From Bacteroidales bacterium (lineage in GTDB: Bacteria; Bacteroidota; Bacteroidia; Bacteroidales; UBA7332): DNA of 64,000 nucleotides. A model generated the notes under the pieces. The model worked only from the letters and a program-made list of their open reading frames with translations. It made no database searches and had not been told where the DNA came from. Positions 54,617-62,551 of this stretch are shown piece after piece (positions within the stretch are counted from its first letter, which is position 1; each line of letters opens with the position of its first letter). The stretch is taken from NCBI GenBank assembly GCA_028687995.1, contig JAQTZA010000006.1, positions 156,486 through 220,485 on the forward strand. The letters run 5' to 3'. The translations under genes were made by a program, and so were the position numbers.

Positions 54617-54825
54617 TAGAAATTGGGCTATTTATCTCGATTTCGGTTTTGACAATCTCAAAAATCATCAAACAAAAATCACGTTTAAGAATAACAGAGA
54701 AATTGCCGATAGTGTTCCCTTGTGTTGCGAATAAATGTGGAAAGCGATAATTGATTTGTTTAATTAAAAAGAAACTAAAACTAAAAACGACCTACAAGTC
54801 AATGTAAGTCGTTGATAATCAGCAG

Positions 54826-54900
54826 TCGGGGTGATACGATTCGAACGTACGACCACACGCCCCCCAGACGTGTACTCTAACCGGGCTGAGCTACACCCCG
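54826..54900 (-). tRNA. tRNA-Pro (GGG)
   Basis: On the minus strand the acceptor CGGGGTG (from 54900) pairs with CACCCCG (to 54827), with discriminator A at 54826; CCA is not encoded. The D-arm region reads TAGCTCAGCCCGGTTAGAGTA. The anticodon stem CACGT/GCGTG encloses CTGGGGG, giving anticodon GGG. The T-arm has GTTCGAATC. It lies between aroB and ispG. Confidence 0.93.
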
Positions 54901-54974
54901 CTTTTGCGAGTGCAAATGTAAATAATTATTTTTGAAATTGCCAATTGGAAATTTTAAAAAAAACGTCAATTAAT

Positions 54975-56042
54975 TTATCCCTCAAAACTTTTCAAATAAA
55001 AGTCGAAAGCAGAGTAGATTTGTTCTGTGGATGCTTGTTGGTTTATACGAATATCGCCAATTTCGCCCATCATTGTAAAGTTGATAATGCCCGACTCATT
55101 TTTTTTGTCATGCATCATCAAAGCACACAGTCGTTCATAATCTTGTGGTGTGAATGCGAATTTCCCATAATGATGATTTACAAATTCAACGGTCTGATCC
55201 AATTTCTTTTTGGGAAAGTTTACAATTAGAGTGGAAAGAAATAGTTCGCAAACCAGGCCCCAAGCAACGGCGTAACCGTGAGGGACAGAACGATTCTCTT
55301 CGAAGGAGAGACTCTCGAAAGCGTGACCAACTGTATGGCCTAGATTTAGTGCTTTTCGGATGCCGTGTTCGTATGGATCTTCGAGCACGATTCGCTCTTT
55401 TACTGCCACAGATTCTCCTACCAATTGAGTGAGGTGGTCAAAATCAATGTTTACGAGATTAAAATTCAATAGTTTTTGATAATCTTCATCGTTGCTTATA
55501 ATGCCATGTTTTAGCATTTCGGCATATCCAGACAGAATGTTTGTGGCATCCAATGTTTTGAAAAACTCAGAATACAAAATAACCGCTACGGCTGGACTAA
55601 AAACACCGATCTCATTTTTTAAACCGTTGAAGTTAATGCCAGTTTTTCCACCAACCGCAGCATCAACCGCACCTAACACAGTTGTCGGAATATTGATGAA
55701 TTGAATTCCCCGCTTAAAGGTTGAAGCCGCAAATCCACCCAAATCGGTTACCATTCCGCCACCCAAATTTATCAATAATGATTTGCGGGAAGCCTCATGT
55801 TTGCTTAGCTCCATCCAAACTGACGCCAAAGCTTCAATCGTTTTGTGGGTATCGTCAGCCTCAATCATAATTTGATGTGCATCCTTCAATCGATCGACTG
55901 ATAGCAGATGTGGCAAGCAGAGGTTATGAGTATTTCTGTCGGTTAAAATAAAGACTCTGTCGAAAGATATTTCTGATAAAATTCTGCTTACATCTTCGTT
56001 GAGGTGCTTGCTTATGATTACATTTTGCTTCATCAAACTCAA
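54975..56042 (-). CDS. aroB: 3-dehydroquinate synthase
   Basis: Converts DAHP to 3-dehydroquinate, the second step of the shikimate pathway, using NAD+ and a divalent metal. The 355-residue protein has VFILTDRNTHNL, LINLGGGMVTDLGGFAASTF (GGGxxxDxxGFxA), FINIPTTVLGAVDAAVGGKT, AEMLKHGIISNDEDY (with a metal-ligand Glu of the family) and LNLGHTVGHAFES (HxxxHAxE metal motif). SVPHGYAVAWG completes the set. It has its own promoter. Confidence 0.96.
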   Translation of the reverse strand: MSLMKQNVIISKHLNEDVSRILSEISFDRVFILTDRNTHNLCLPHLLSVDRLKDAHQIMIEADDTHKTIEALASVWMELSKHEASRKSLLINLGGGMVTDLGGFAASTFKRGIQFINIPTTVLGAVDAAVGGKTGINFNGLKNEIGVFSPAVAVILYSEFFKTLDATNILSGYAEMLKHGIISNDEDYQKLLNFNLVNIDFDHLTQLVGESVAVKERIVLEDPYEHGIRKALNLGHTVGHAFESLSFEENRSVPHGYAVAWGLVCELFLSTLIVNFPKKKLDQTVEFVNHHYGKFAFTPQDYERLCALMMHDKKNESGIINFTMMGEIGDIRINQQASTEQIYSAFDFYLKSFEG

Positions 56043-56121
56043 AGTATTGGTATTTCTGCATTTTTCACTCTGCGGTAAAAGGCAAGTTGCAGAAAGATAT
56101 TTCTATTAATATTATGTGCCA

Positions 56122-56129
56122 CAAAGATA
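56122..56129 (-). promoter_or_regulatory. -7 box of aroB (minus strand)
   Basis: CAAAGATA reads TATCTTTG on the minus strand, 80 bases before the aroB start. Confidence 0.6.
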
Positions 56130-56244
56130 CAAATTTTCGACAAACTAAAATTGCGAGCCATTTCACATTGCCCTTTTTATGAATACGAAAGCGGATATTG
56201 ATAAATTTTTCCTACTTTTAGGGTCAATATCAAAACCGAGGCAA

Positions 56245-56625
56245 ATGAAAGAGGAAAGTTCGTGGATTTATGTAGTCATAATGATTATTGTGTCGCTGAT
56301 AAGTACGTTTGGGAAAAAGAAGAAACAACCCAATCTGGAACGTACTCCACCCATAAATGAAGAAAAAGAGGAAGAAGAGTTTTTCCCTCCCGTACAGCCT
56401 GCAAATGTGCGAGTAATACGAAAAAAGAAAATTATACAAGCTGCAACAGATACAACATTAGCTCCTGAACTATTAAATGATAATAGTCAACCCAGTATGA
56501 ATCAGTCAAAAAAACCACTTGAATTATTTGAGGAAGAGAGTGCTCCACTGTCTGTTCGTTTCGAAAATGTAGAAGATGCAAAAACAGCATTCCTTTATTC
56601 CGAAATTTTCAACAGAAAATATTGA
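56245..56625 (+). CDS. Small membrane-anchored hypothetical protein
   Basis: From ATG 56245 the protein has 126 residues: an N-terminal membrane helix (about 6-21, WIYVVIMIIVSLISTFG), a lysine cluster, a disordered, charged region rich in Glu, Pro and Asn, and a C-terminal conserved-looking helix (VRFENVEDAKTAFLYSEIFNRKY). It is a single-pass protein facing the cytoplasm by the positive-inside rule. I do not know the family. A TACTTTTA box at about 56210-56217 suggests that the true start is 56245 rather than 56179. Confidence 0.65.
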   Translation: MKEESSWIYVVIMIIVSLISTFGKKKKQPNLERTPPINEEKEEEEFFPPVQPANVRVIRKKKIIQAATDTTLAPELLNDNSQPSMNQSKKPLELFEEESAPLSVRFENVEDAKTAFLYSEIFNRKY

Positions 56626-56835
56626 ATGTATCGCTATCTGAGTTCCTCCATCTTTACTTTTATGAGTAGAGATGGTTTTTTTTGTCCGTCAAAATTCAAA
56701 AAATGACTTTTTCGTCCACTTTTTATTAATTGACTAAATTTTTCTTTAATTATCTTTTGTCTCTCCTCGAATATTTGTAATTTCGCAGCGCAATTGAATT
56801 TACTCCTACGCATTCATTTATATACATTATAAGAC

Positions 56836-58329
56836 ATGGCATTAAAATTCATTTCAGCCGAAGAGGCTGCAACTTACGTTAAGCACGGCGACAATATTGG
56901 TTTTAGTGGATTTACTGCAGCGGGTAGTCCCAAAGTAGTAGCGCAAGAGATTGCTAAAATCGCTGAAGCAGAACATGAAAAAGGCAATCCATTCAAATTA
57001 GGATTGTTTACTGGGGCATCTTCAGGTGATACACTTGATGGAGCTCTTTCGAGAGCTAATGCAGTGAGATTTAGAACCCCTTATCAGTCAAACAAAGATT
57101 TACGCGCAGCCATTAATAGCCATGAGTCGCACTACTTCGACTATCACCTTTCTCAATTGGCGCAAGATATGCGATATGGCTTTTTAGGGAAAGTGAATGT
57201 GGCAATTATTGAAGCTGCAGATGTGTCTGAAGAGGGTGAAATTGTGTTGACATCGGCAGTGGGAATTTCACCAACTGTTTGCCAACTTGCTGACATTATT
57301 ATTATAGAGTTGAATAAAAATCAGCCCAAAGAATTAAGAGGATTTCACGATATTTATCTGCCGCTTGATCCACCTCATCGAAGAGAGATACCAATTTATA
57401 AGCCAAGTGATAGAGTAGGTTCACCAGTCGTAAAAGTTGATCCAAAGAAAATTGTAGGTGTAGTTGAGACGAATCTGACAGATAATGTCTCTCCCTTTTC
57501 TCCACTCGACGAAACAACTCTAAAACTAGGTGAGAATACGGCAAATTTCCTTGCCGCAGAGCTAAAAGCCGGTCGGATACCAAAAGAATTTCTACCAATT
57601 CAGTCGGGTGTTGGTAATATCGCCAATGCTGTTTTGTTTGGTCTGGGTCATAATCCCGAAATTCCTGCATTCGAAATGTACACGGAAGTAATTCAAGATG
57701 CTGTGGTTGAATTAATAAAAAATGGTCAATGTAAATTTGCCAGTGGCTGTTCTTTAACGTTGAGCGATCCTGTAATGAAAGAGGTGTATGAAAATCTCGA
57801 ATTTTACCGCGATAAATTTGTGTTGCGCAATCAAGAAATCACAAACAATCCAGAAGTAGTACGTCGTTTAGGATTAATCACCATCAATACAGCTCTCGAA
57901 GCAGATATTTTTGGTAACATCAACTCGACACACGTAGTGGGAACCAAAATGATGAACGGAATTGGTGGCTCGGGAGATTTTACTCGAAACGCCTATATGT
58001 CAATTTTCGTAACACCCTCTATTGCAAAAGGAGGAGCAATCAGCTCATTCGTGCCGATGGCTGCTCACGTCGATCATAACGAACATTCAGTAAAAATTAT
58101 CATTACAGAAAATGGTGTGGCAGATTTACGTGGCAAATCACCCATTCAACGAGCACACGAAATTATCGAAAATTGTGTACATCCTCAATACCAACAATTG
58201 TTGTGGGACTATCTCGAATTGGGTCAAAAAGGACATACACCTCAAAATCTGATGGCTTGTATGGCTTTTCATACTCAATTCACCAAAACAGGAGATATGC
58301 GTACAGTTGATTGGAATGAATTTATTTGA
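56836..58329 (+). CDS. Succinyl-CoA:acetate CoA-transferase (acetyl-CoA hydrolase/transferase family)
   Basis: A 497-residue cytoplasmic enzyme of the class I CoA-transferase type (AarC/Cat1-like). It begins LKFISAEEAATYVKHGDNIG, with FSGFTAAGSPKVVAQEIAK and FKLGLFTGASSGDTLDGAL. The second half has IPIQSGVGNIANAVLFGLG, FASGCSLTLSDPVM, NSTHVVGTKMMNGIGGSGDF and VTENGVADLRGKSP-like (IITENGVADLRG). In fermentative Bacteroidales such enzymes move CoA from succinyl- or propionyl-CoA to acetate during succinate/propionate metabolism; which acyl group is used here cannot be read from sequence. It is a single-gene unit ended by a terminator. Confidence 0.9.
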   Translation: MALKFISAEEAATYVKHGDNIGFSGFTAAGSPKVVAQEIAKIAEAEHEKGNPFKLGLFTGASSGDTLDGALSRANAVRFRTPYQSNKDLRAAINSHESHYFDYHLSQLAQDMRYGFLGKVNVAIIEAADVSEEGEIVLTSAVGISPTVCQLADIIIIELNKNQPKELRGFHDIYLPLDPPHRREIPIYKPSDRVGSPVVKVDPKKIVGVVETNLTDNVSPFSPLDETTLKLGENTANFLAAELKAGRIPKEFLPIQSGVGNIANAVLFGLGHNPEIPAFEMYTEVIQDAVVELIKNGQCKFASGCSLTLSDPVMKEVYENLEFYRDKFVLRNQEITNNPEVVRRLGLITINTALEADIFGNINSTHVVGTKMMNGIGGSGDFTRNAYMSIFVTPSIAKGGAISSFVPMAAHVDHNEHSVKIIITENGVADLRGKSPIQRAHEIIENCVHPQYQQLLWDYLELGQKGHTPQNLMACMAFHTQFTKTGDMRTVDWNEFI

Positions 58330-58352
58330 AACAATACCTAATGATTAAAAAG

Positions 58353-58391
58353 AGACACGCTTCAACTTTTTTTTTGAAGCGTGTTTTGTTT
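58353..58391 (+). terminator. Terminator of the CoA-transferase gene
   Basis: ACACGCTTCAA (58355-58365) pairs perfectly with TTGAAGCGTGT (58374-58384) and is followed by TTTTGTTTCG. Confidence 0.9.
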
Positions 58392-58501
58392 CGTAAGTTT
58401 TGTTTTGTCAATAAATTAGATGATAATGTGATAAATTAAAGCAAATAGGATAAAAAAACTTATATATTCGCTTTAAATTGTTTAAAAAATAGTTGAATTG
58501 A

Positions 58502-58531
58502 TTTGTTTATAAAATAATTTGTATATATTTG
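58502..58531 (+). promoter_or_regulatory. Promoter of the leucine operon
   Basis: TATATTTG (58524-58531) fits TAnnTTTG; TTTG at 58502-58505 is a -33 element 18 bases upstream. The leader peptide begins 19 bases after the -7 box, leaving about 200 bases of transcribed leader before leuA. Confidence 0.7.
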
Positions 58532-58549
58532 CATCATTAAAAAAAACGA

Positions 58550-58633
58550 ATGAACGCTTTAACAACTAATATTTTACTGCTAGGCATTATTATTCTACTG
58601 AGAAAATCAGTTGGAAGTGAGTTTAGTGTGTGA
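58550..58633 (+). CDS. Leucine/isoleucine-rich leader peptide of the leu operon
   Basis: A 27-codon frame (ATG 58550, TGA 58631-58633) beginning MNALTTNILLLGIIILLRKS. It has six Leu and four Ile, with the runs LLL, III and LL, plus two Val. This is the signature of a transcription attenuation peptide that senses charged branched-chain tRNA through ribosome stalling. It lies just after the promoter and before a terminator hairpin, upstream of leuA. Confidence 0.85.
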   Translation: MNALTTNILLLGIIILLRKSVGSEFSV

Positions 58634-58694
58634 TTATGTTTCGCGTTTGTGTTCAGAAAGCCTTTCTCACTTCTAAGTGGAAAAGGCTTTTTTC
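58614..58694 (+). promoter_or_regulatory. Attenuator of the leucine operon
   Basis: The terminator is AAAGCCTTT (58657-58665) paired with AAAGGCTTT (58682-58690), ending in TTTTTTC. The competing helix is GAAGTGAG (58614-58621, inside the leader peptide frame) with CTCACTTC (58666-58673), an 8-bp perfect match that involves the loop of the terminator. Alternative pairing between the leader frame and the terminator region is the expected mechanism of translation-controlled attenuation. Confidence 0.8.
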
Positions 58695-58734
58695 GTACTT
58701 GTATTAAAATTTAAATAGTATAAATCGTATATTT

Positions 58735-60231
58735 ATGTCTGATAAATTATTTATTTTCGACACTACGCTTAGAGACGGCGAGCAAGTCCCTGGTTGTCAA
58801 TTGAATACAATTGAGAAGATTCAAGTGGCAAAAGCACTAGAAGATTTGGGAGTGGATGTTATCGAAGCAGGATTCCCAATATCAAGCCCAGGTGATTTCA
58901 ATTCAGTGATTGAAATTTCGAAAGCGGTAACATGGCCAACCATTTGTGCATTAACACGAGCAGTGCAAAAAGATATTGAAGTTGCCGCAGACGCCCTTAA
59001 ATTTGCAAAACGCAAGAGAATACATACAGGGATCGGTACATCAGATTACCATATTAAATATAAGTTTAACTCTACACGCGAAGAGGTCATCGAAAGAGCA
59101 GTTGCTGCCGTTAAGTACGCCAAACGATTTGTAGAAGATGTAGAATTTTATGCAGAAGATGCCGGTCGCTCTGATAACGAATACCTGGCTCGCGTGGTAG
59201 AAGCCGTTATCAAAGCTGGAGCCACTGTCGTAAATATTCCCGACACAACTGGCTATTGCCTACCTCACGAATATGGAGCAAAAATAAAATATCTCGTTGA
59301 TCATGTTAGTGGTATTGAAAATGCAATTATCTCTACACATTGTCATAATGACTTGGGTATGGCCACAGCAAATACTATTTCTGGGGTTTTGAATGGAGCG
59401 CGTCAGGTAGAGGTCACAATTAATGGTATCGGTGAGCGAGCTGGCAATACTTCACTCGAAGAGGTAGCAATGATTTTGAAAAGTCACAAAGACTTGTTGA
59501 TTGATACCAATATCAATACCAAAAAAATCTATGGAATGAGCCGCATGGTTTCGAGTTTGATGAATATGCCTGTGCAACCCAACAAAGCAATCGTAGGCCG
59601 TAATGCCTTTGCTCACTCGTCTGGTATTCACCAAGATGGTGTGTTGAAAAATCGCGAGAGCTACGAAATCATCGATCCAAAAGATGTAGGTATCGACGAA
59701 AACTCTATCGTATTGACAGCTCGAAGCGGACGCGCAGCTTTGAAACATCGCTTAGAGGTATTAGGGGTAATCCTCGATAAAGAAGCTTTGGATACTGCTT
59801 ACGAAGATTTCTTGAAATTAGCCGATAAGAAAAAGGACATCAACGACGACGATGTGTTGATGTTAGTAGGCAAAGAACGCCAAGAGCACAGCCGCATCAA
59901 ACTCGAATATTTGCAAGTGAGCTCTGGAATCGGCATCAAACCAGTGGCAAGTGTTTGCTTGAATATTGCTGGTGAGAAATTCGAAGCGGCTTCGTCGGGC
60001 AATGGCCCTGTAGATGCAGCGTTGAATGCCATCAAACAGATTCTTCGTCGCACTACAGTCGTGAAAGAGTTCCTGATTCAAGCCATGACCAAAGGCAGCG
60101 AAGACGTGGGCAAAGTGCACATGCAAGTAGAATACGACGGTGCTGTTTACTACGGATTTGGTGCAAATACCGATATTGTTGCTGCTTCAGTTGAGGCATA
60201 TATCGATGCAATTAATAAATTTGTGAAATAA
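58735..60231 (+). CDS. leuA: 2-isopropylmalate synthase
   Basis: Condenses acetyl-CoA with 2-oxoisovalerate, the first committed step of leucine synthesis. The 498-residue protein has [17 protein letters not shown] (about 8-24, catalytic-site R-D-G-E-Q), [28 protein letters not shown], the metal-binding [12 protein letters not shown] and [14 protein letters not shown]. The C-terminal LeuA regulatory domain (about 395-498) with [17 protein letters not shown] fits leucine feedback. Its expression is probably controlled by the leader peptide attenuator 100-200 bases upstream. Confidence 0.96.
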   Translation: MSDKLFIFDTTLRDGEQVPGCQLNTIEKIQVAKALEDLGVDVIEAGFPISSPGDFNSVIEISKAVTWPTICALTRAVQKDIEVAADALKFAKRKRIHTGIGTSDYHIKYKFNSTREEVIERAVAAVKYAKRFVEDVEFYAEDAGRSDNEYLARVVEAVIKAGATVVNIPDTTGYCLPHEYGAKIKYLVDHVSGIENAIISTHCHNDLGMATANTISGVLNGARQVEVTINGIGERAGNTSLEEVAMILKSHKDLLIDTNINTKKIYGMSRMVSSLMNMPVQPNKAIVGRNAFAHSSGIHQDGVLKNRESYEIIDPKDVGIDENSIVLTARSGRAALKHRLEVLGVILDKEALDTAYEDFLKLADKKKDINDDDVLMLVGKERQEHSRIKLEYLQVSSGIGIKPVASVCLNIAGEKFEAASSGNGPVDAALNAIKQILRRTTVVKEFLIQAMTKGSEDVGKVHMQVEYDGAVYYGFGANTDIVAASVEAYIDAINKFVK

Positions 60232-60243
60232 TCCACCGATTGT

Positions 60244-60341
60244 ACAGACGCAATGCTTTGCGTCTCATTTATTAATAAAAAATAATAAACCAACAATAAA
60301 TGCTCTTAAAAAGTCCCCCTTTGGGGGATTGAGGGGGCTAA
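60244..60341. repeat. Small palindromes between leuA and leuC
   Basis: AGACGCAATGCTTTGCGTCT (60247-60266) is a near-perfect hairpin. Further on, AGTCCCCCTTTGGGGGATTG and GAGGGGGC (about 60315-60341) resemble one end of the family B repeats. Neither has a T run strong enough to call a terminator, and leuC starts at 60352. Confidence 0.6.
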
Positions 60342-60351
60342 AGCTTTTAAT

Positions 60352-61743
60352 ATGAAAACATTATTTGACAAAATCTGGGACGCACACGTAGTGACTTCGG
60401 TAAACGACGGCCCAACACAATTGTACATCAACAGACACTTCTGTCACGAAGTAACAAGTCCGCAAGCATTCGACGGACTTCGCAAGCGTAACTTGAAAGT
60501 GCTGCGTCCAGAGAAAACCATCTGTACGCCTGACCACAACATTCCTACCATCGATCAGGACAAACCAATTCAAGATCCCGTTTCTCGTTTCCAAGTAGAT
60601 ACTTTAACCAAAAACGCAAACGAATTTGGCGTCACGCTTTGGGGATTGGGACACAAGAAAAACGGTGTTGTACACGTCGTTGGACCAGAAAATGGTTTGA
60701 CTTTGCCGGGCTCAACCATCGTTTGTGGCGATAGCCACACTTCTACCCACGGTGCATTCGGCGCTATCGCATTCGGTATCGGAACAAGTGAAGTAGAAAT
60801 GGTGCTCGCGTCGCAATGTATTCTTCAGCCTCGTCCAAAAACAATGCGCATCAACATCGAAGGCGAATTGGGAGATAAGGTAACTGCTAAAGATTTGGCT
60901 CTTTACATCATCGCACAACAAACTACCGGTGGTGCGACAGGTTATTTCGTAGAATACGCTGGTGCTGCTATTCGTGCCTTGAGCATGGAAGAGCGTATGA
61001 CGGTTTGTAACCTCAGTATCGAAATGGGTGCTCGTGGTGGACTAATCGCTCCTGACGAAACTACATTTTCTTACGTAAAAGGCCGCGAATTCGCACCAAA
61101 AGGTGAGGAGTGGGACAAATCATTGGCCTACTGGCAAACATTAAAAACCGATGAAGGTGCAAAATTCGACAAAGAGGTGACTTACCAAGCGGCAGACATC
61201 CAGCCAATGGTGACTTACGGAACGAATCCAGGTATGGGAATGGGCATCAACCAAAGCATCCCAACGCTCGAAAGCGTGGACGAAGCAGGTAAAATCTCGT
61301 ACAAAAAATCGTTGGATTACATGGGCTTCGCAGCTGGTGAGAAAATAGAAGGCAAAGCCATCGACTACGTATTCCTCGGAAGCTGCACCAACGGTCGTAT
61401 CGAAGATTTCCGTGCATTCGCCAACTTCGTAAAAGGCAAGAAAAAAGCCGACAACGTAATCGCGTGGTTAGTTCCGGGCTCTTGGGGTGTTGAGAAACAA
61501 ATCCGTGAAGAAGGTTTGGACAAAATACTCGTTGAAGCAGGTTTCGCACTCCGTCAACCGGGTTGCTCGGCTTGTCTGGCAATGAACGACGACAAAGTTC
61601 CAGCAGGGAAATACGCTGTTTCGACTTCTAACCGTAACTTCGAAGGTCGCCAAGGACCAGGTGCACGCACCATCCTCGCCGGTCCACTCGTAGCAGCGGC
61701 TGCAGCAGTAACGGGTAAGATTACGGATCCGAGGTCTCTTTAA
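60352..61743 (+). CDS. leuC: 3-isopropylmalate dehydratase large subunit
   Basis: With LeuD it isomerises 2- to 3-isopropylmalate using a [4Fe-4S] cluster. The 463-residue protein has the aconitase-family signatures: [76 protein letters not shown] (first cluster Cys) and [16 protein letters not shown] (two more cluster Cys). [16 protein letters not shown] follows. Codon use is more GC-rich than most of the window. Confidence 0.96.
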   Translation: MKTLFDKIWDAHVVTSVNDGPTQLYINRHFCHEVTSPQAFDGLRKRNLKVLRPEKTICTPDHNIPTIDQDKPIQDPVSRFQVDTLTKNANEFGVTLWGLGHKKNGVVHVVGPENGLTLPGSTIVCGDSHTSTHGAFGAIAFGIGTSEVEMVLASQCILQPRPKTMRINIEGELGDKVTAKDLALYIIAQQTTGGATGYFVEYAGAAIRALSMEERMTVCNLSIEMGARGGLIAPDETTFSYVKGREFAPKGEEWDKSLAYWQTLKTDEGAKFDKEVTYQAADIQPMVTYGTNPGMGMGINQSIPTLESVDEAGKISYKKSLDYMGFAAGEKIEGKAIDYVFLGSCTNGRIEDFRAFANFVKGKKKADNVIAWLVPGSWGVEKQIREEGLDKILVEAGFALRQPGCSACLAMNDDKVPAGKYAVSTSNRNFEGRQGPGARTILAGPLVAAAAAVTGKITDPRSL

Positions 61744-61859
61744 AGACCTCCCCAACCCCTCCTAAGGAGGGGCTTGAAGATACAAAATACAATAATTCAA
61801 ATTTTAAAATAATCCCAAAAATCGAATCTCCTCCCCTTGGGGGAGGTCGGGTGGGGTCT
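61744..61859. repeat. MITE-like palindromic repeat inside the leu operon
   Basis: Directly after the leuC stop, AGACCTCCCCAACCCCTCC (61744-61762) is matched by GGGAGGTCGGGTGGGGTCT at 61841-61859, imperfect inverted repeats of a 116-bp element. Its end lies only 6 bases before the leuD start codon. It resembles the family B-like element at 29369-29516 in its end sequences (AGACCTC / GGGGTCT). Confidence 0.82.
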
Positions 61860-61865
61860 CAAATT

Positions 61866-62447
61866 ATGGAAAAATTCACAACATTAACATCGACTTGCAT
61901 TCCTCTTCCGATAGAGAACGTCGATACAGATCAAATTATTCCAGCTCGCTTTTTAAAGGCGACTACCCGCGAAGGTTTCGGCGACAATCTATTTGCCGAC
62001 TGGCGTTACGATAAAGCAGGAAATCCAATTCCTTCGTTCATCCTCAACAACCCTACCTTTAGTGGTCAGGTGTTGGTAGCAGGTAAAAACTTCGGAAGCG
62101 GATCGAGCCGCGAGCACGCTGCTTGGGCAATTGCAGGTTATGGGCTTAAAGTCGTAGTTTCGAGCTTTTTCGCAGATATTTTTAAAGGAAATGCGTTGAA
62201 CAATGGTGTTTTGCCGGTTGTTGTAAGCGAAGGCTTTTTGGCAGAATTGTTTGCATCGATGGAGGCAGATCCAAAAGCGACAGTTACTGTGAACCTCGAA
62301 GCACAAACCATCGTGAACAATGCCAACGGCAAACAAGAGTCGTTCGATATTAATTCATACAAAAAAGGTTGTATGCTGAACGGTTTCGACGACATCGACT
62401 TTTTGCTCAGCAATAAAGATAAAATTGAAGCTTGGGAAGTGAAATAA
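61866..62447 (+). CDS. leuD: 3-isopropylmalate dehydratase small subunit
   Basis: The swivel-domain partner of LeuC. From ATG 61866 it has 193 residues, beginning [20 protein letters not shown]. Family motifs: [21 protein letters not shown] and [15 protein letters not shown] (the GSSREHA substrate-binding motif), then [20 protein letters not shown]. An upstream in-frame ATG at 61851 lies in the MITE-like repeat and is not needed. Confidence 0.95.
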   Translation: MEKFTTLTSTCIPLPIENVDTDQIIPARFLKATTREGFGDNLFADWRYDKAGNPIPSFILNNPTFSGQVLVAGKNFGSGSSREHAAWAIAGYGLKVVVSSFFADIFKGNALNNGVLPVVVSEGFLAELFASMEADPKATVTVNLEAQTIVNNANGKQESFDINSYKKGCMLNGFDDIDFLLSNKDKIEAWEVK

Positions 62448-62451
62448 ATGC

Positions 62452-62530
62452 GCCAATTATTCGATGTGCCAATTATTCGATTAAAAATGAATTCGGTACA
62501 GACCACATTGGCATATTGGCACATTAATAC
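62452..62530 (+). repeat. Short repeats between leuD and the next synthase gene
   Basis: GCCAATTATTCGAT occurs twice in tandem (62453-62466 and 62469-62482, roughly 16 bp apart), and related CATTGGCA-TATTGGCA words follow at about 62508-62530. It is not coding. Confidence 0.55.
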
Positions 62531-62551
62531 AATTGGCAAATTAGTAAAATC

